64,000 nucleotides of DNA from Pseudarthrobacter psychrotolerans (GTDB lineage Bacteria; Actinomycetota; Actinomycetes; Actinomycetales; Micrococcaceae), in NCBI RefSeq assembly GCF_009911795.1, contig NZ_CP047898.1:930001-994000 (forward strand). The letters are read 5' to 3'. The notes under the pieces were generated by a model. It was not told the DNA's origin and made no database searches. It saw only the letters and a list, made by a program, of their open reading frames with translations. A program made the translations under genes and the position numbers. Shown here one piece after another: positions 25,864 through 34,870 of this stretch (positions are counted from its first letter, which is position 1; each line of letters starts with the position of its first letter).

Positions 25864-26757
25864 TCAGACCCCGGCGATATGGCGCACTGCGTCGAGGTAC
25901 GGCATGTTGATCGCGGAGTCGGCAACGGCCCGGACCGCAGGCTTGGCGTTGAACGCCACTCCGATCCCGGCGGCCCCGAGCATGTCCAGGTCGTTGGCAC
26001 CGTCGCCCACGGCAATGGTGTGTTCCATCGCGATGCCTTCGGCGGCCGCCCACTCGCGCAGGTACTTTTCCTTCGCCGCACGGTCGATGACGGCACCAAG
26101 CACCTTACCGGTCAGGGCGCCGTCCACAATTTCAAGTTCGTTCGCCAGCCAGTAGTCCAGGCCCAGATCCTCCGCGATGGGACGCAGGATCTGGTTGAAG
26201 CCACCGGACACCACGGCCACCACGTGGCCGGCCGCTTTGAATGCCGCAACCAGCTCAGCGGCACCTTCGCTCAGCTTCACTTCCGCCCGGACGGAATCAA
26301 CGACGGCGGCCGGAAGCCCTGCGAGCACGGCCACCCGCGCGTGGAGGCTCTGGGCAAAGTCCAGTTCTCCGCGCATCGCGGCTTCGGTGACCGCCGCGAC
26401 TTCCTCCCGCTTGCCCGCATAGGCCGCCAGGAGCTCAATGACTTCCTGCTGGATCAGCGTCGAATCAACGTCCATGATCAGCAGCTTCCGCGGAGCCGCC
26501 CGCAAACTTGCGGGAACAATGGCGGTGTCCAGGCCATCCTGCGCCGTCTGGGCCAGCGCCCTGCGGAGAGCGGAAATACCGGCGTCCGTGCCGTCTGCGA
26601 TGGCGAGCTCGGCCGTGTGGACCTCAAACCTGCGGTCCCCGCCCCTTGATTCGGATTGGAGCGTGGCACCTCCGCCCGTCAGGGCGGCCCGCAGCTTGTC
26701 GAGCCCCGAGGCAGTCAATTTTGGGCCATAGCTGACCGCAGTCACGTTCGAAGTCAT
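25864..26757 (-). CDS. serB: Phosphoserine phosphatase
   Basis: Last step of serine biosynthesis, hydrolysing phosphoserine in the cytosol. The 297-residue protein has an N-terminal ACT-like regulatory domain (about 1-85) and a HAD phosphatase domain: motif I DVDSTLIQQEV, motif II VVSGGFNQ, the conserved Lys (AAKEKYLREW) and motif IV GDGANDLDML. The ACT domain suggests feedback control by an amino acid. Monocistronic, convergent with the VOC gene. Confidence 0.95.
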   Translation of the reverse strand: MTSNVTAVSYGPKLTASGLDKLRAALTGGGATLQSESRGGDRRFEVHTAELAIADGTDAGISALRRALAQTAQDGLDTAIVPASLRAAPRKLLIMDVDSTLIQQEVIELLAAYAGKREEVAAVTEAAMRGELDFAQSLHARVAVLAGLPAAVVDSVRAEVKLSEGAAELVAAFKAAGHVVAVVSGGFNQILRPIAEDLGLDYWLANELEIVDGALTGKVLGAVIDRAAKEKYLREWAAAEGIAMEHTIAVGDGANDLDMLGAAGIGVAFNAKPAVRAVADSAINMPYLDAVRHIAGV

Positions 26758-26927
26758 GGCTGCAATCTTAGTCAGCGGGGGAGCACCACCCGAATTGATT
26801 GCGCCAGGTTGATGCCGGACCCCGCGGGCCAGCCGGCAGACGGGGGCGAAGACGGTGGCTGTGACGAGTGTCGCTGTCCAAGTTTCAGTTATCAGTCCGC
26901 CCCTGTTTTGTCCTAGTGTCTATTCCT

Positions 26928-27713
26928 ATGAGTGATGTTCTTGAATTGGCCGCCGTCAGCGTTGTCCGTGGGGCTAAAACGCTCCTGAACAAGGTGGATT
27001 GGCAGGTCAAGGAGGGCGAACGCTGGGTCATCCTCGGACCCAACGGCGCAGGCAAGACCACTCTCCTGCAGATTGCTGCCGCCCGTCTTCACCCGACCAG
27101 CGGCATGGCCGGCATCCTGGAGGAAATTCTCGGCTCCGTGGACGTGTTTGAACTCCGTCCGCGCATCGGTTTGTCTTCCGCCGCGCTGGCCAACCAGATA
27201 CCCGGGGATGAGACAGTCCTGAACGTAGTTGTCACCGCGGCGTACGGCGTCACGGGGCGCTGGCGTGAGGGCTATGAGAGGGCTGACGAACGCCGGGCCT
27301 TCAGACTGCTTAATGACTGGGGCATGGGGCCGTTCCTGAACCGGGCGTTCGCGTCCCTGTCGGAGGGTGAACGCAAGCGGGTGCAGATTGCCCGTGCCCT
27401 GATGACGGATCCGGAACTCCTCCTCCTGGACGAGCCGGGCGCTGGCCTGGACCTGGGTGGGCGCGAGGACCTGGTGCACCGCCTCAGCGAGCTGGCCCGT
27501 GATGAGGCGGCTCCCGCCATTGTGTTGGTCACCCACCACCTCGAAGAAGTGCCGCCAGGATTCACCCACGCGATGTTGCTCCGTGACTCCAACGTGGTGT
27601 CATCCGGGCCCATCGACGGCGTGCTGACGGCGGAGAACCTCAGCAAGACCTTTGGGGTGGAGCTCGACGTCAGCGTCAACGCTGGCCGCTACACCGCCAC
27701 CGCCCGCCGCTAG
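26928..27713 (+). CDS. Stand-alone ABC transporter ATP-binding protein (YlmA-like)
   Basis: Single ABC ATPase domain, 261 residues: Walker A GPNGAGKTTL, signature LSEGERKRVQIARAL (an SEGE variant of LSGGQ), Walker B LLLLDEPGAGLD, and switch His in VTHHLEE. No permease or binding protein is adjacent, so its partner is unknown. The start ATG 26928 is preceded by an AT-rich stretch. The gene downstream is a TauE-like permease that normally works without an ATPase. Confidence 0.85.
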   Translation: MSDVLELAAVSVVRGAKTLLNKVDWQVKEGERWVILGPNGAGKTTLLQIAAARLHPTSGMAGILEEILGSVDVFELRPRIGLSSAALANQIPGDETVLNVVVTAAYGVTGRWREGYERADERRAFRLLNDWGMGPFLNRAFASLSEGERKRVQIARALMTDPELLLLDEPGAGLDLGGREDLVHRLSELARDEAAPAIVLVTHHLEEVPPGFTHAMLLRDSNVVSSGPIDGVLTAENLSKTFGVELDVSVNAGRYTATARR

Positions 27714-27733
27714 GCCGCGGCGCCGCCCACACC

Positions 27734-28518
27734 GTGGATCTCTTCAGCAGCATCTTTGTGTTTTTTGCCGGCCTGTGGGCCGGCACCATCAACGCCGTTG
27801 TAGGCTCCGGCACCCTTGTCACCTTCCCGGTCCTGATCGCCCTCGGCATTGCGCCGGTGACAGCGTCCATCAGCAATGCCATGGGGCTGGTGGCAGGCAA
27901 TGCCGCCGGCGCGTGGGGGTACCGGAAGGAACTCAAAGGCCGGGGCCAGCAGCTGCTCAGGCTGCTTCCTGCCTCCCTGTTGGGGGTATCAGCGGTGCTT
28001 GGCTGCTGCTGCACCTTCCGGAAAAGGTGTTCCACTACGCCGCTCCGGCCTTGATTGTGCTGGCACTGCTGATGGTGGTCTTCCAACCCCGGCTCCAACA
28101 GTGGGTGCGGACCAGGGAGGAAAACCCCGAGCACGCCATCAGGGACAAACGCCATGGCCTGCTTCTGGTGGTGCTGGTGTACTTGGCCGGCGTCTACGGC
28201 GGCTACTTCGTGGCCGCCCAGGGGATCCTCCTGGTGGGCATCCTGGGTGTGTTCCTCACGGGCACCATCCAGAACGCCAACGCCATGAAGAACATCCTGG
28301 TCCTGGGCGTGAACATCGTGGCGGCGGCCTCCTATCTACTGTTCGCCTTCGGCCGCATCAACTGGGCTGTGGTGGCCATCATCGCTGTCAGCTCCCTCAT
28401 CGGCGGCGTCGTCGGCTCCAAAGTGGGGCGCCGGCTTTCCCCGGCGGTCCTTCGCGGCGTGATCTTTGCCCTCGGACTCGTGGCGCTGGGCTTTATGATC
28501 GCCAACCTGCTGAAATAA
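27734..28518 (+). pseudogene. TauE/SafE family anion permease, frameshifted
   Basis: Predicted sulfite/organosulfonate exporter-type membrane protein. The first frame (GTG 27734) encodes the repeat signature FFAGLWAGTINAVVGSGTLV up to LLPASLLG. The continuation GISGAWLLLHLPEKVF and the second half (FVAAQGILLVGILGVF, the second inverted repeat) are in the next frame to 28518. The shift falls in GGGGG at 27982-27986; a sixth G restores a protein of about 261 residues. No other lesion is visible, so a sequencing or slippage indel is likelier than decay. Confidence 0.85.
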
Positions 28519-28525
28519 TCAGCCG

Positions 28526-29350
28526 GTGACAATCCACTATCTTGAATCCGCAGGGGACCCCCGCGTCTCCGACTACACGCAGCTGACGGACGTGCACCTG
28601 CGAAAGCTCCGTGAACCGGCTGAAGGAATGTACATCGCCGAATCCTCGCGGGTCCTCCGCCGGGCATTGGCGGCCGGCCACCGGCCAAGGTCGTTCTTCC
28701 TGGCGGAGAAATGGCTGGCTGACCTGCAGGATGTCCTCAGCGACTATCCGGACGTTCCCGCATTCATTGGAAGCGCCGCCCTTCTCGAAGACATCACCGG
28801 ATTCCACCTCCACCGCGGCGCCATGGCAGCCATGCAGCGGCCGGAACCGGTGCCCCTCCGCGAGCTGCTGGCCGGCGCGCGCCGGGTCGCGGTCCTGGAG
28901 GACATTGTGGACCACACGAACGTGGGCGCCATTTTCCGGTCGGCCGCGGCCCTGGACATCGACGCGGTCCTGATTTCGCCGCGTTGCGGCGACCCGCTCT
29001 ACCGCCGTAGCGTCCGGGTCAGCATGGGAACGGTCTTCCAGGTGCCCTGGGCGCGGCTGGAGTCCTGGCCGCAGGACCTGTCCCTGCTCAAGGACGCCGG
29101 CTTCACCGTGGCCGCGCTGGAACTCACCGAGGACGCCGTGGACGTGGATACGCTGGCCGCACGCAATCCGGACCGTCTGGCCCTGGTGCTCGGCACCGAA
29201 GGCGCCGGCATGAGCGCTGAGACGCTCGCCGCCGTCGACCTCGCCGTGAAGATCCCGATGCGCCCCGGCGTGGACTCCCTCAACGTGGCGGCGGCCTCCG
29301 CTGTGGCGTTCTGGGAACTCCGGCCCCGGGGTTCGCAGGGTCCGCGCTGA
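28526..29350 (+). CDS. SPOUT (TrmH/SpoU) family RNA 2'-O-methyltransferase
   Basis: SAM-dependent methyltransferase of rRNA or tRNA, 274 residues. The N-terminal half is the substrate-binding domain. The SPOUT knot shows motif 1 DIVDHTNVGAIFRSAAAL (catalytic Arg and Asn), motif 2 ALVLGTEGAGMS and motif 3 IPMRPGVDSLNVAAASAVAF. The exact target nucleotide cannot be inferred. The start is a GTG 8 nt after the preceding stop, so it may be co-transcribed with the permease. Confidence 0.9.
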   Translation: MTIHYLESAGDPRVSDYTQLTDVHLRKLREPAEGMYIAESSRVLRRALAAGHRPRSFFLAEKWLADLQDVLSDYPDVPAFIGSAALLEDITGFHLHRGAMAAMQRPEPVPLRELLAGARRVAVLEDIVDHTNVGAIFRSAAALDIDAVLISPRCGDPLYRRSVRVSMGTVFQVPWARLESWPQDLSLLKDAGFTVAALELTEDAVDVDTLAARNPDRLALVLGTEGAGMSAETLAAVDLAVKIPMRPGVDSLNVAAASAVAFWELRPRGSQGPR

Positions 29351-29472
29351 TCCGCTATTATTAACAGCTGGCTGTCCTGCGCCTTCTGCCTTGCGGCAGG
29401 GAAGCAGGCACCAGCCATCCCATTCATACCTGGCAGCTGGCAAAATCCAGTTGTGCGAACAAAGGCCCCATT

Positions 29473-29730
29473 ATGAAGTCTGATATCCACCCGAAGTACG
29501 AAGCTGTTGTTTTCAACGACCTGGCTTCCGGCGTCAGTTTCCTGACCAAGTCCACCGTGTCTTCCAAGAAGACCATTGAGTGGGAAGACGGAAACACCTA
29601 CCCGGTTATCGACGTCGAAATCTCCTCCGAGTCCCACCCGTTCTACACGGGCAAGCAGCGCGTCATGGACTCTGCGGGCCGCGTCGAGCGCTTCAACTCT
29701 CGCTTCAAGGGCTTCGGCGGCAAGAAGTAA
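29473..29730 (+). CDS. rpmE2: 50S ribosomal protein L31 type B
   Basis: 85-residue ribosomal protein, [16 protein letters not shown] onwards, with the type-B insertion [11 protein letters not shown]. It lacks the zinc-binding cysteines of the type-A paralogue, so it is the zinc-free form. In other actinobacteria such copies are repressed by Zur; no clear Zur palindrome was seen in the 122 bases upstream. TATTAT near 29356 is a candidate -10. Confidence 0.96.
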   Translation: MKSDIHPKYEAVVFNDLASGVSFLTKSTVSSKKTIEWEDGNTYPVIDVEISSESHPFYTGKQRVMDSAGRVERFNSRFKGFGGKK

Positions 29731-29757
29731 TTCACTTCACCCCCAAGGTTCTTTGAC

Positions 29758-29787
29758 AAAGCCCGCACCGGCAACGGTGCGGGCTTT
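29758..29787 (+). terminator. Rho-independent terminator of rpmE2
   Basis: AAAGCCCGCACCG (29758-29770), loop GCAA, complement at 29775-29787, then TTG. Canonical hairpin with a GNRA loop and flanking A/T runs. Confidence 0.9.
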
Positions 29788-29834
29788 TTGCGTCCGGGCT
29801 TTGTCGTTTCGGGGAGCCCTGATCGTGGGGCAGG

Positions 29835-30934
29835 ATGGATGGCATGACTGCCTCGCCATTTGCCGCTGAAGACCGCCCCGCAGCCACCACGGCGAGTACA
29901 AAGTTCCGGGCGGAAAACTTGTGGTGGTGGACTTCGACGTCGTGGACGGCCTCCTCGCCGACGTCTCCCTCAGCGGCGATTTCTTCCTGGAACCCGATGA
30001 GGCACTGCCCGCCATCAACCGGGCGCTCACCGGTCTGCCGGAAAGCGCGACGGCGGCAGAGCTGTCCGCGGCAGTCACCGGTTCGCTGCCGCCCGGCGCT
30101 GTCCTGTTCGGCTTTTCGGCCGATGCCGTGGCCGTAACCGTTCGCCGCGCGTTGGCGAAGGCAACGTCCTGGACAGACCACCACTGGAACATCATCGCCC
30201 CCACAGTGCTGCCGACGCATATCAACGTCGCCCTGGACGAAGTGCTGACCGAGGAGGTGGGCGCAGGCCGTCGCAACCCCACCCTGCGGTTCTGGGACTG
30301 GGAGGAACCATCCGTGGTGATCGGCAGTTTCCAGTCCTTCCGCAACGAGCTGGATCCCGACGGCGTGGCCCGGAACGGCATCACTGTGGTCCGCCGGATC
30401 AGCGGCGGCGGAGCGATGTTCATGGAGGCCGGTAACTGCATCACCTACTCCCTGTACCTGCCGCAGACGCTGGTCGACGGGATCAGCTTCGCGGACTCCT
30501 ACGCGTTCCTGGACGCCTGGGTGATGGCTGCCCTCGAGAAGATCGGGGTGACGGCCTTCTACGTACCGCTGAACGACATCGCCACGGACCAGGGCAAGAT
30601 CGGCGGTGCTGCGCAGAAGCGCCTCGGCAACGGGGGCATGCTGCACCACGTCACCATGAGCTACGACATCGATGCCGACAAGATGGTCGAGGTGCTGCGC
30701 ATCGGCAAGGAGAAGCTCTCGGACAAGGGGACGCGCAGCGCCAAGAAGCGGGTTGATCCGCTGCGCCGGCAGACCGGGCTGGCCCGCACGGAGATCATCG
30801 CCGCCATGATGGAAGTGTTCAGCGAAAGGTACGCCGCCACCCTCTCCGAACTCACTGCCGCCGAGCTCAGTGCCGCCCGGGACCGGGTGACCACTAAGTT
30901 TGGCGCCGAGGATTGGCTGCACCGGGTTCCCTAG
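29835..30934 (+). pseudogene. Lipoate-protein ligase family protein, probably frameshifted near its start
   Basis: Member of the LplA/BirA ligase fold. The main frame encodes KVPGGKLVVVDFDVVDG, then WDWEEPSVVIGSFQ, the ligase signature VVRRISGGGAMFMEAGNCIT and DIATDQGKIGGAAQKR with the catalytic Lys, ending at 30934. Upstream of the HGEYKVPGG segment this frame has no start codon before a stop. The plausible start (MTASPFAAEDRPAA, ATG 29835/29844) is one frame off. One extra base between 29874 and 29884 (a CCCC run or the following CC) would join them. Alternatively translation starts at an internal GTG near 29921, giving about 337 residues. The catalytic domain is intact in either case. Confidence 0.75.
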
Positions 30935-30985
30935 AACCTTCATCGACTGCTCCGTAGACGCCGTTTTCACGGGTCAAAAGGGCCC

Positions 30986-33622
30986 TCACGGAGCAATCGA
31001 TGGTGAGGCCACTGCCTGTGCGGTGAGCGCCCGGAGCAGGTGGCTCCGCTGCTCCACAATGATCCGGCGAAGCGCCCGGGGCGCGTCAGTGTTGGCCGTC
31101 AGCCAGGCATCCGTGCGGAGCGTCACGGGGTGGTCCGCTGGCAGGGTCCCCGCCGGCAGATCCTGCGCCATGGGATACAGTCCCCGGACGATCCGGCTGG
31201 CGATTTCGATGCTCCGCTGGTCCCAGACACCGCGGAGGCACTCAAAGTAGGGCTCCACATAAGGGTCCAGCAGGGCAGCGGGAGCCGTGGCGAAGCCGAC
31301 GATGGTGGCGCTGAGGAGCTGGTTCGACAGCTCCGTCCCCTCCACGGCCTCCTGCCAGGCGGCGGCCTTCACGTCAGGCTCCGGACGGGCGGCCAGTGCG
31401 GTGGCGTGGCCCGCCCCGCCCGAGGCAGTAGTGTCCCGATCGAGTTCTGCATCCAGCTCTTCGGAGGTGGCCTGCCCGTTGGCCGCCAGGGCGTGCCAGA
31501 GGCTCCAGCGCAGCTCGGCGTCAACGGCCAGGCCATCCACCACCGCTGTACCGTCCATGAGGCCCCTGAGCCGGGGGAGGAGGGCAACGTCGTGGCGGCT
31601 GACGGCGGCGAGCGTCCGCGCCCAGGCCAGCTGGTGGTCCGAGCCTGGGGCTGCCTGACGAAGCTGGGCGTCAGCCGCCGCCAGGAAGGAGCCACGCACC
31701 GCGCCGCGTTGGGCGAGGGGGGTGTAGCGTTCGACGGCGGTGGAGGCGTTCTCGAGGATGTTCAGCAGCACGCCGACTCCCGTTTCGGACGGTCCGAATG
31801 CCGTTACGGCCTCCACATAGCGGGAGGCCGGGCTTTCGCCGTCGCGGGCGGAGTTCCACAGCGCAGTCCAGCAGAGGGCGCGGGCCATGGGGTCGGTGAT
31901 CCGGTCCAGCGAGGCCAGGACTGTCGCCTCGGACACCGGGTCCAACCGCACTTTGGCGTAGGTGAGGTCATCATCGTTGACGAGGAGGAGGGCAGGCCGC
32001 GGCTGCCCGGCCAGTTCCGGGACCTCCGTCCGCGCTCCGGCAACGTCCGTTTCGATACTCCCGGTGCGGACCAGGGCGCCGTCGGCGTCGAAGTTGTACG
32101 AGCCCACGCGCAGCCGGTGCGGACGCAGTTCCTCCCGTCCGGTAACGGGGTCCACCGCATCCTGGACGATTGTCACTGCGCCGGGGACGCCGTCGTGCGT
32201 GTCTGATTCCAGCGACAGCGTGGAGATGCCGCAGGTCTGCAGCCAGGCGGCAGCCCAGCCGCCCAGGTCGCGGCCGGAAGAAGCGCTGAGGGCTTTCAGG
32301 AGGTCCGCCAGGGTGGTGTTCCCGTAGGCATGGTCGCGGAAGTACTGCCGTGAGCCGGCGATGAACGCGTCAAACCCCACGTATGCCACCAGCTGCTTGA
32401 GCACGGACGCGCCCTTGGCGTATGTGATGCCGTCGAAGTTCTGCTTGGCGGCCTCGAGGTCCGGGATGTCGGCAACAATCGGATGGGTGGTGGGCAACTG
32501 GTCCTGGACATAGGCCCATGCCTTGCGCTTGTTGGCGAAGTTCACCCACGCGGTGTCCCAGTCGGTGGCGCGGTCCACGCCGAGGGTGCCCATGTAGTCG
32601 GCAAAGGACTCCTTCAGCCAGAGATCGTCCCACCACTGCATTGTGACCAGGTCACCGAACCACATATGTGCCATTTCGTGCATCAGCGTGTTCGCGCGGG
32701 CCTGGTACTGCGCGTCGGTGGCTCGTGACGTGAACACGTAGCTTTCGGTGAAGGTCACCAAGCCCGGGTTTTCCATCGCGCCCAGGTTGTACTCGGGCAC
32801 AAAGGCCTGATCGTATTTCCCCCAGGGGTACGGGTAGTCGAACAGCCGGTTGAAGAAGTCCAGCCCGTTTTTGGTCAGGCGGAAGAGCTCCGCGGCATCG
32901 AAGGATTCCGCCATGGAGGCCCGGCAGTACAGGGCCAAGGGCACCTCCAGCGGCGTGCCGTCGTCGAGCGTGGCGCTCCAGTGGTCCTGGGCCTTGAAGT
33001 AGGGCCCGGCAAGGACTGTGGTGATGTAGGTGGACATGGGGCGTGTGGCGGCGAAGTCCCAGCGGCTGGTGTCCGGATCGCTGGTCAGCTGTATGCGGGC
33101 AGCTTCCACGCCGTTGGAGGCCACCTCCCAGCCGGACGGGGCCATGATGTGGAACGTGTACTGGGCCTTGAGGTCGGGCTGTTCAAAGTTGGCGAACACG
33201 CGCCGGGCGTCGGCGGGCTCGTACTGCGTGTAGAGGTAGCACTGGCCGTCCGCCGGATCCACAAAGCGGTGCATGCCCTCACCGGACCGGCTGTACAGGG
33301 CGGTGCCGGTGATAGTGACCTGGTTTTCTGCCTGCAGGTTGTCCAGTCGGATCCGGGAACCGTCCACAACGTCGGCCACGGGCAGCCATTTGCCGTTGAG
33401 GAACACGCTGTGGACCTCGCCGGCGATGAAATCCAGGAATGTAGACGCTGCCTGCCCGTGGCCCGGCACGGCTGCGGAGAAGTTGATGACGCTGCGGCTG
33501 GTGTAGCCCGCCACGTCCGGGTCCGCTGCCTGCCGCACATCCAGGGAGACGTCGTAACTGTGGGTGCTGATCAGGGCTGACCGGTGAGCGGCTTCATTGC
33601 GCTTCAGATTCTCATGTGACAC
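30986..33622 (-). CDS. pepN: Aminopeptidase N (M1 family)
   Basis: Cytosolic zinc aminopeptidase of 878 residues, removing N-terminal amino acids from peptides. The exopeptidase motif is LGAMENPGLVTF. The zinc site HEMAHMWFGD is followed by the third-ligand Glu in WLKESFADYMG. The C-terminal ERAP1-like helical domain is complete. The start is GTG 33622 (VSHENLKRNEA). Monocistronic, convergent with the lipoate-ligase gene. Confidence 0.96.
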   Translation of the reverse strand: MSHENLKRNEAAHRSALISTHSYDVSLDVRQAADPDVAGYTSRSVINFSAAVPGHGQAASTFLDFIAGEVHSVFLNGKWLPVADVVDGSRIRLDNLQAENQVTITGTALYSRSGEGMHRFVDPADGQCYLYTQYEPADARRVFANFEQPDLKAQYTFHIMAPSGWEVASNGVEAARIQLTSDPDTSRWDFAATRPMSTYITTVLAGPYFKAQDHWSATLDDGTPLEVPLALYCRASMAESFDAAELFRLTKNGLDFFNRLFDYPYPWGKYDQAFVPEYNLGAMENPGLVTFTESYVFTSRATDAQYQARANTLMHEMAHMWFGDLVTMQWWDDLWLKESFADYMGTLGVDRATDWDTAWVNFANKRKAWAYVQDQLPTTHPIVADIPDLEAAKQNFDGITYAKGASVLKQLVAYVGFDAFIAGSRQYFRDHAYGNTTLADLLKALSASSGRDLGGWAAAWLQTCGISTLSLESDTHDGVPGAVTIVQDAVDPVTGREELRPHRLRVGSYNFDADGALVRTGSIETDVAGARTEVPELAGQPRPALLLVNDDDLTYAKVRLDPVSEATVLASLDRITDPMARALCWTALWNSARDGESPASRYVEAVTAFGPSETGVGVLLNILENASTAVERYTPLAQRGAVRGSFLAAADAQLRQAAPGSDHQLAWARTLAAVSRHDVALLPRLRGLMDGTAVVDGLAVDAELRWSLWHALAANGQATSEELDAELDRDTTASGGAGHATALAARPEPDVKAAAWQEAVEGTELSNQLLSATIVGFATAPAALLDPYVEPYFECLRGVWDQRSIEIASRIVRGLYPMAQDLPAGTLPADHPVTLRTDAWLTANTDAPRALRRIIVEQRSHLLRALTAQAVASPSIAP

Positions 33623-33675
33623 TCAGCTATCTAATCACGGGATCCGGGCCTGCAGGTGACCAGACGGCTGCCGGC

Positions 33676-34755
33676 CTAGGCGGTCATCAGCAGGGCCGCT
33701 GCCAGGCCCAGCAGCGCGATCAGCAGCCATGCTGCCAGCGCGGCGAGCAGCGCCCTCGCTCCGGTGTGCAGCAGCGTGCGGATCCGCACGGCGGACCCGA
33801 GCCCGAACAGCGCCGCCCCCAGGAGAATGTCCTGCAGCCCGGCACCGGCGTCGAGCCAGCCGTGGGAGAGCCATCCGGTGGACCGCAGCCCCACCATGGC
33901 CACAAACCCCACCACGAACAGGGGCACCAGCGGCGGCAGCGCGTGTTGGCCCGAAGTGCTCATTCGGTGGTGCAGGCCCGCCACAGCAACCACGGGTGCC
34001 AGGAGCAGCACGCGTGTGAGTTTGACGACGACGGCGATGCCCAGTGCCGCAGTCCCGGCAGTTTGCGCCGTGGCCACCACCTGGCCGACGTCGTGCACCG
34101 ACGCACCCGTCCATGCGCCGAAGGCGAGCGGGCTCAATTGCAGGGGATGCATCAGCAGCGGCAGGAGGCCGATCGCGAGCGTGCCGCACAGTGTCACCAG
34201 TGCCACCGGCAGGACGGTATCCGCATGCCGGATCCGGCGCACCGCCGCCATGGCTCCGATGGCGGACGCCCCGCAAATCGAAAAGCCGGTTGCCACCAGC
34301 AGGGCCGTCTCGCGCGGCAGCCGGAAAAGCCGTACCAGCAGGTATGTGCCGCCGAAACTCAGCAGCACCACGCAGCTGATGAGGAGCATGGCCTGCCAGC
34401 CCAGGCCCAGGATGTCCATGATGCTCACTTTGAGGCCCAGCAGGACGATGCCGCCCCGCATCAGGTGCTTGCCCGCGAAGTCCAGGCCCGGACGCGCCCG
34501 GCCTCCGATCCAGACGGCCGTGCCGGGCAGGTTTGCGGCGAGCAGGCCCAGCGCAACTGCAATGGTCATGGCCGGCAGCGCCGGCACCATGGCATGGACG
34601 GCGAAGGCAACTGCCAGGGCGGGGACGGCCGTCACGAGGCCGGGAAGGAGCCTGCCGGAACGTATCTTCAGTCCACGGAGCCTGGCGCGCAGCGCGCTGC
34701 GGCGGCCCCTGTTCCCGCCGTCTCCGAAGCTTCCGGGAATACTTGTCTCTGGCAC
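33676..34755 (-). CDS. YeiH/UPF0324 family putative sulfate exporter
   Basis: Polytopic membrane protein, 359 residues, with about ten hydrophobic segments. Family landmarks: LGLLAANL, HLMRGGIVLLGLKVSI, TGFSICGASAIGAMAAV and GAWTGASVHDVGQVVATAQ. Function in the family is only predicted. The N-terminus before the first helix is basic and Arg-rich. It is separated from pepN by 53 bases and divergent from the ATP-grasp operon. Confidence 0.88.
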   Translation of the reverse strand: MPETSIPGSFGDGGNRGRRSALRARLRGLKIRSGRLLPGLVTAVPALAVAFAVHAMVPALPAMTIAVALGLLAANLPGTAVWIGGRARPGLDFAGKHLMRGGIVLLGLKVSIMDILGLGWQAMLLISCVVLLSFGGTYLLVRLFRLPRETALLVATGFSICGASAIGAMAAVRRIRHADTVLPVALVTLCGTLAIGLLPLLMHPLQLSPLAFGAWTGASVHDVGQVVATAQTAGTAALGIAVVVKLTRVLLLAPVVAVAGLHHRMSTSGQHALPPLVPLFVVGFVAMVGLRSTGWLSHGWLDAGAGLQDILLGAALFGLGSAVRIRTLLHTGARALLAALAAWLLIALLGLAAALLMTA

Positions 34756-34870
34756 CCACTAACCTTGCCGGATAGGACACGGATTCAACGAACCGCTGTT
34801 GCCTCCCTACAACACGCCACAATGGATGGCGGTAATGATTTCGAAACAAAAGGATGGTTGGCTAAAGGAC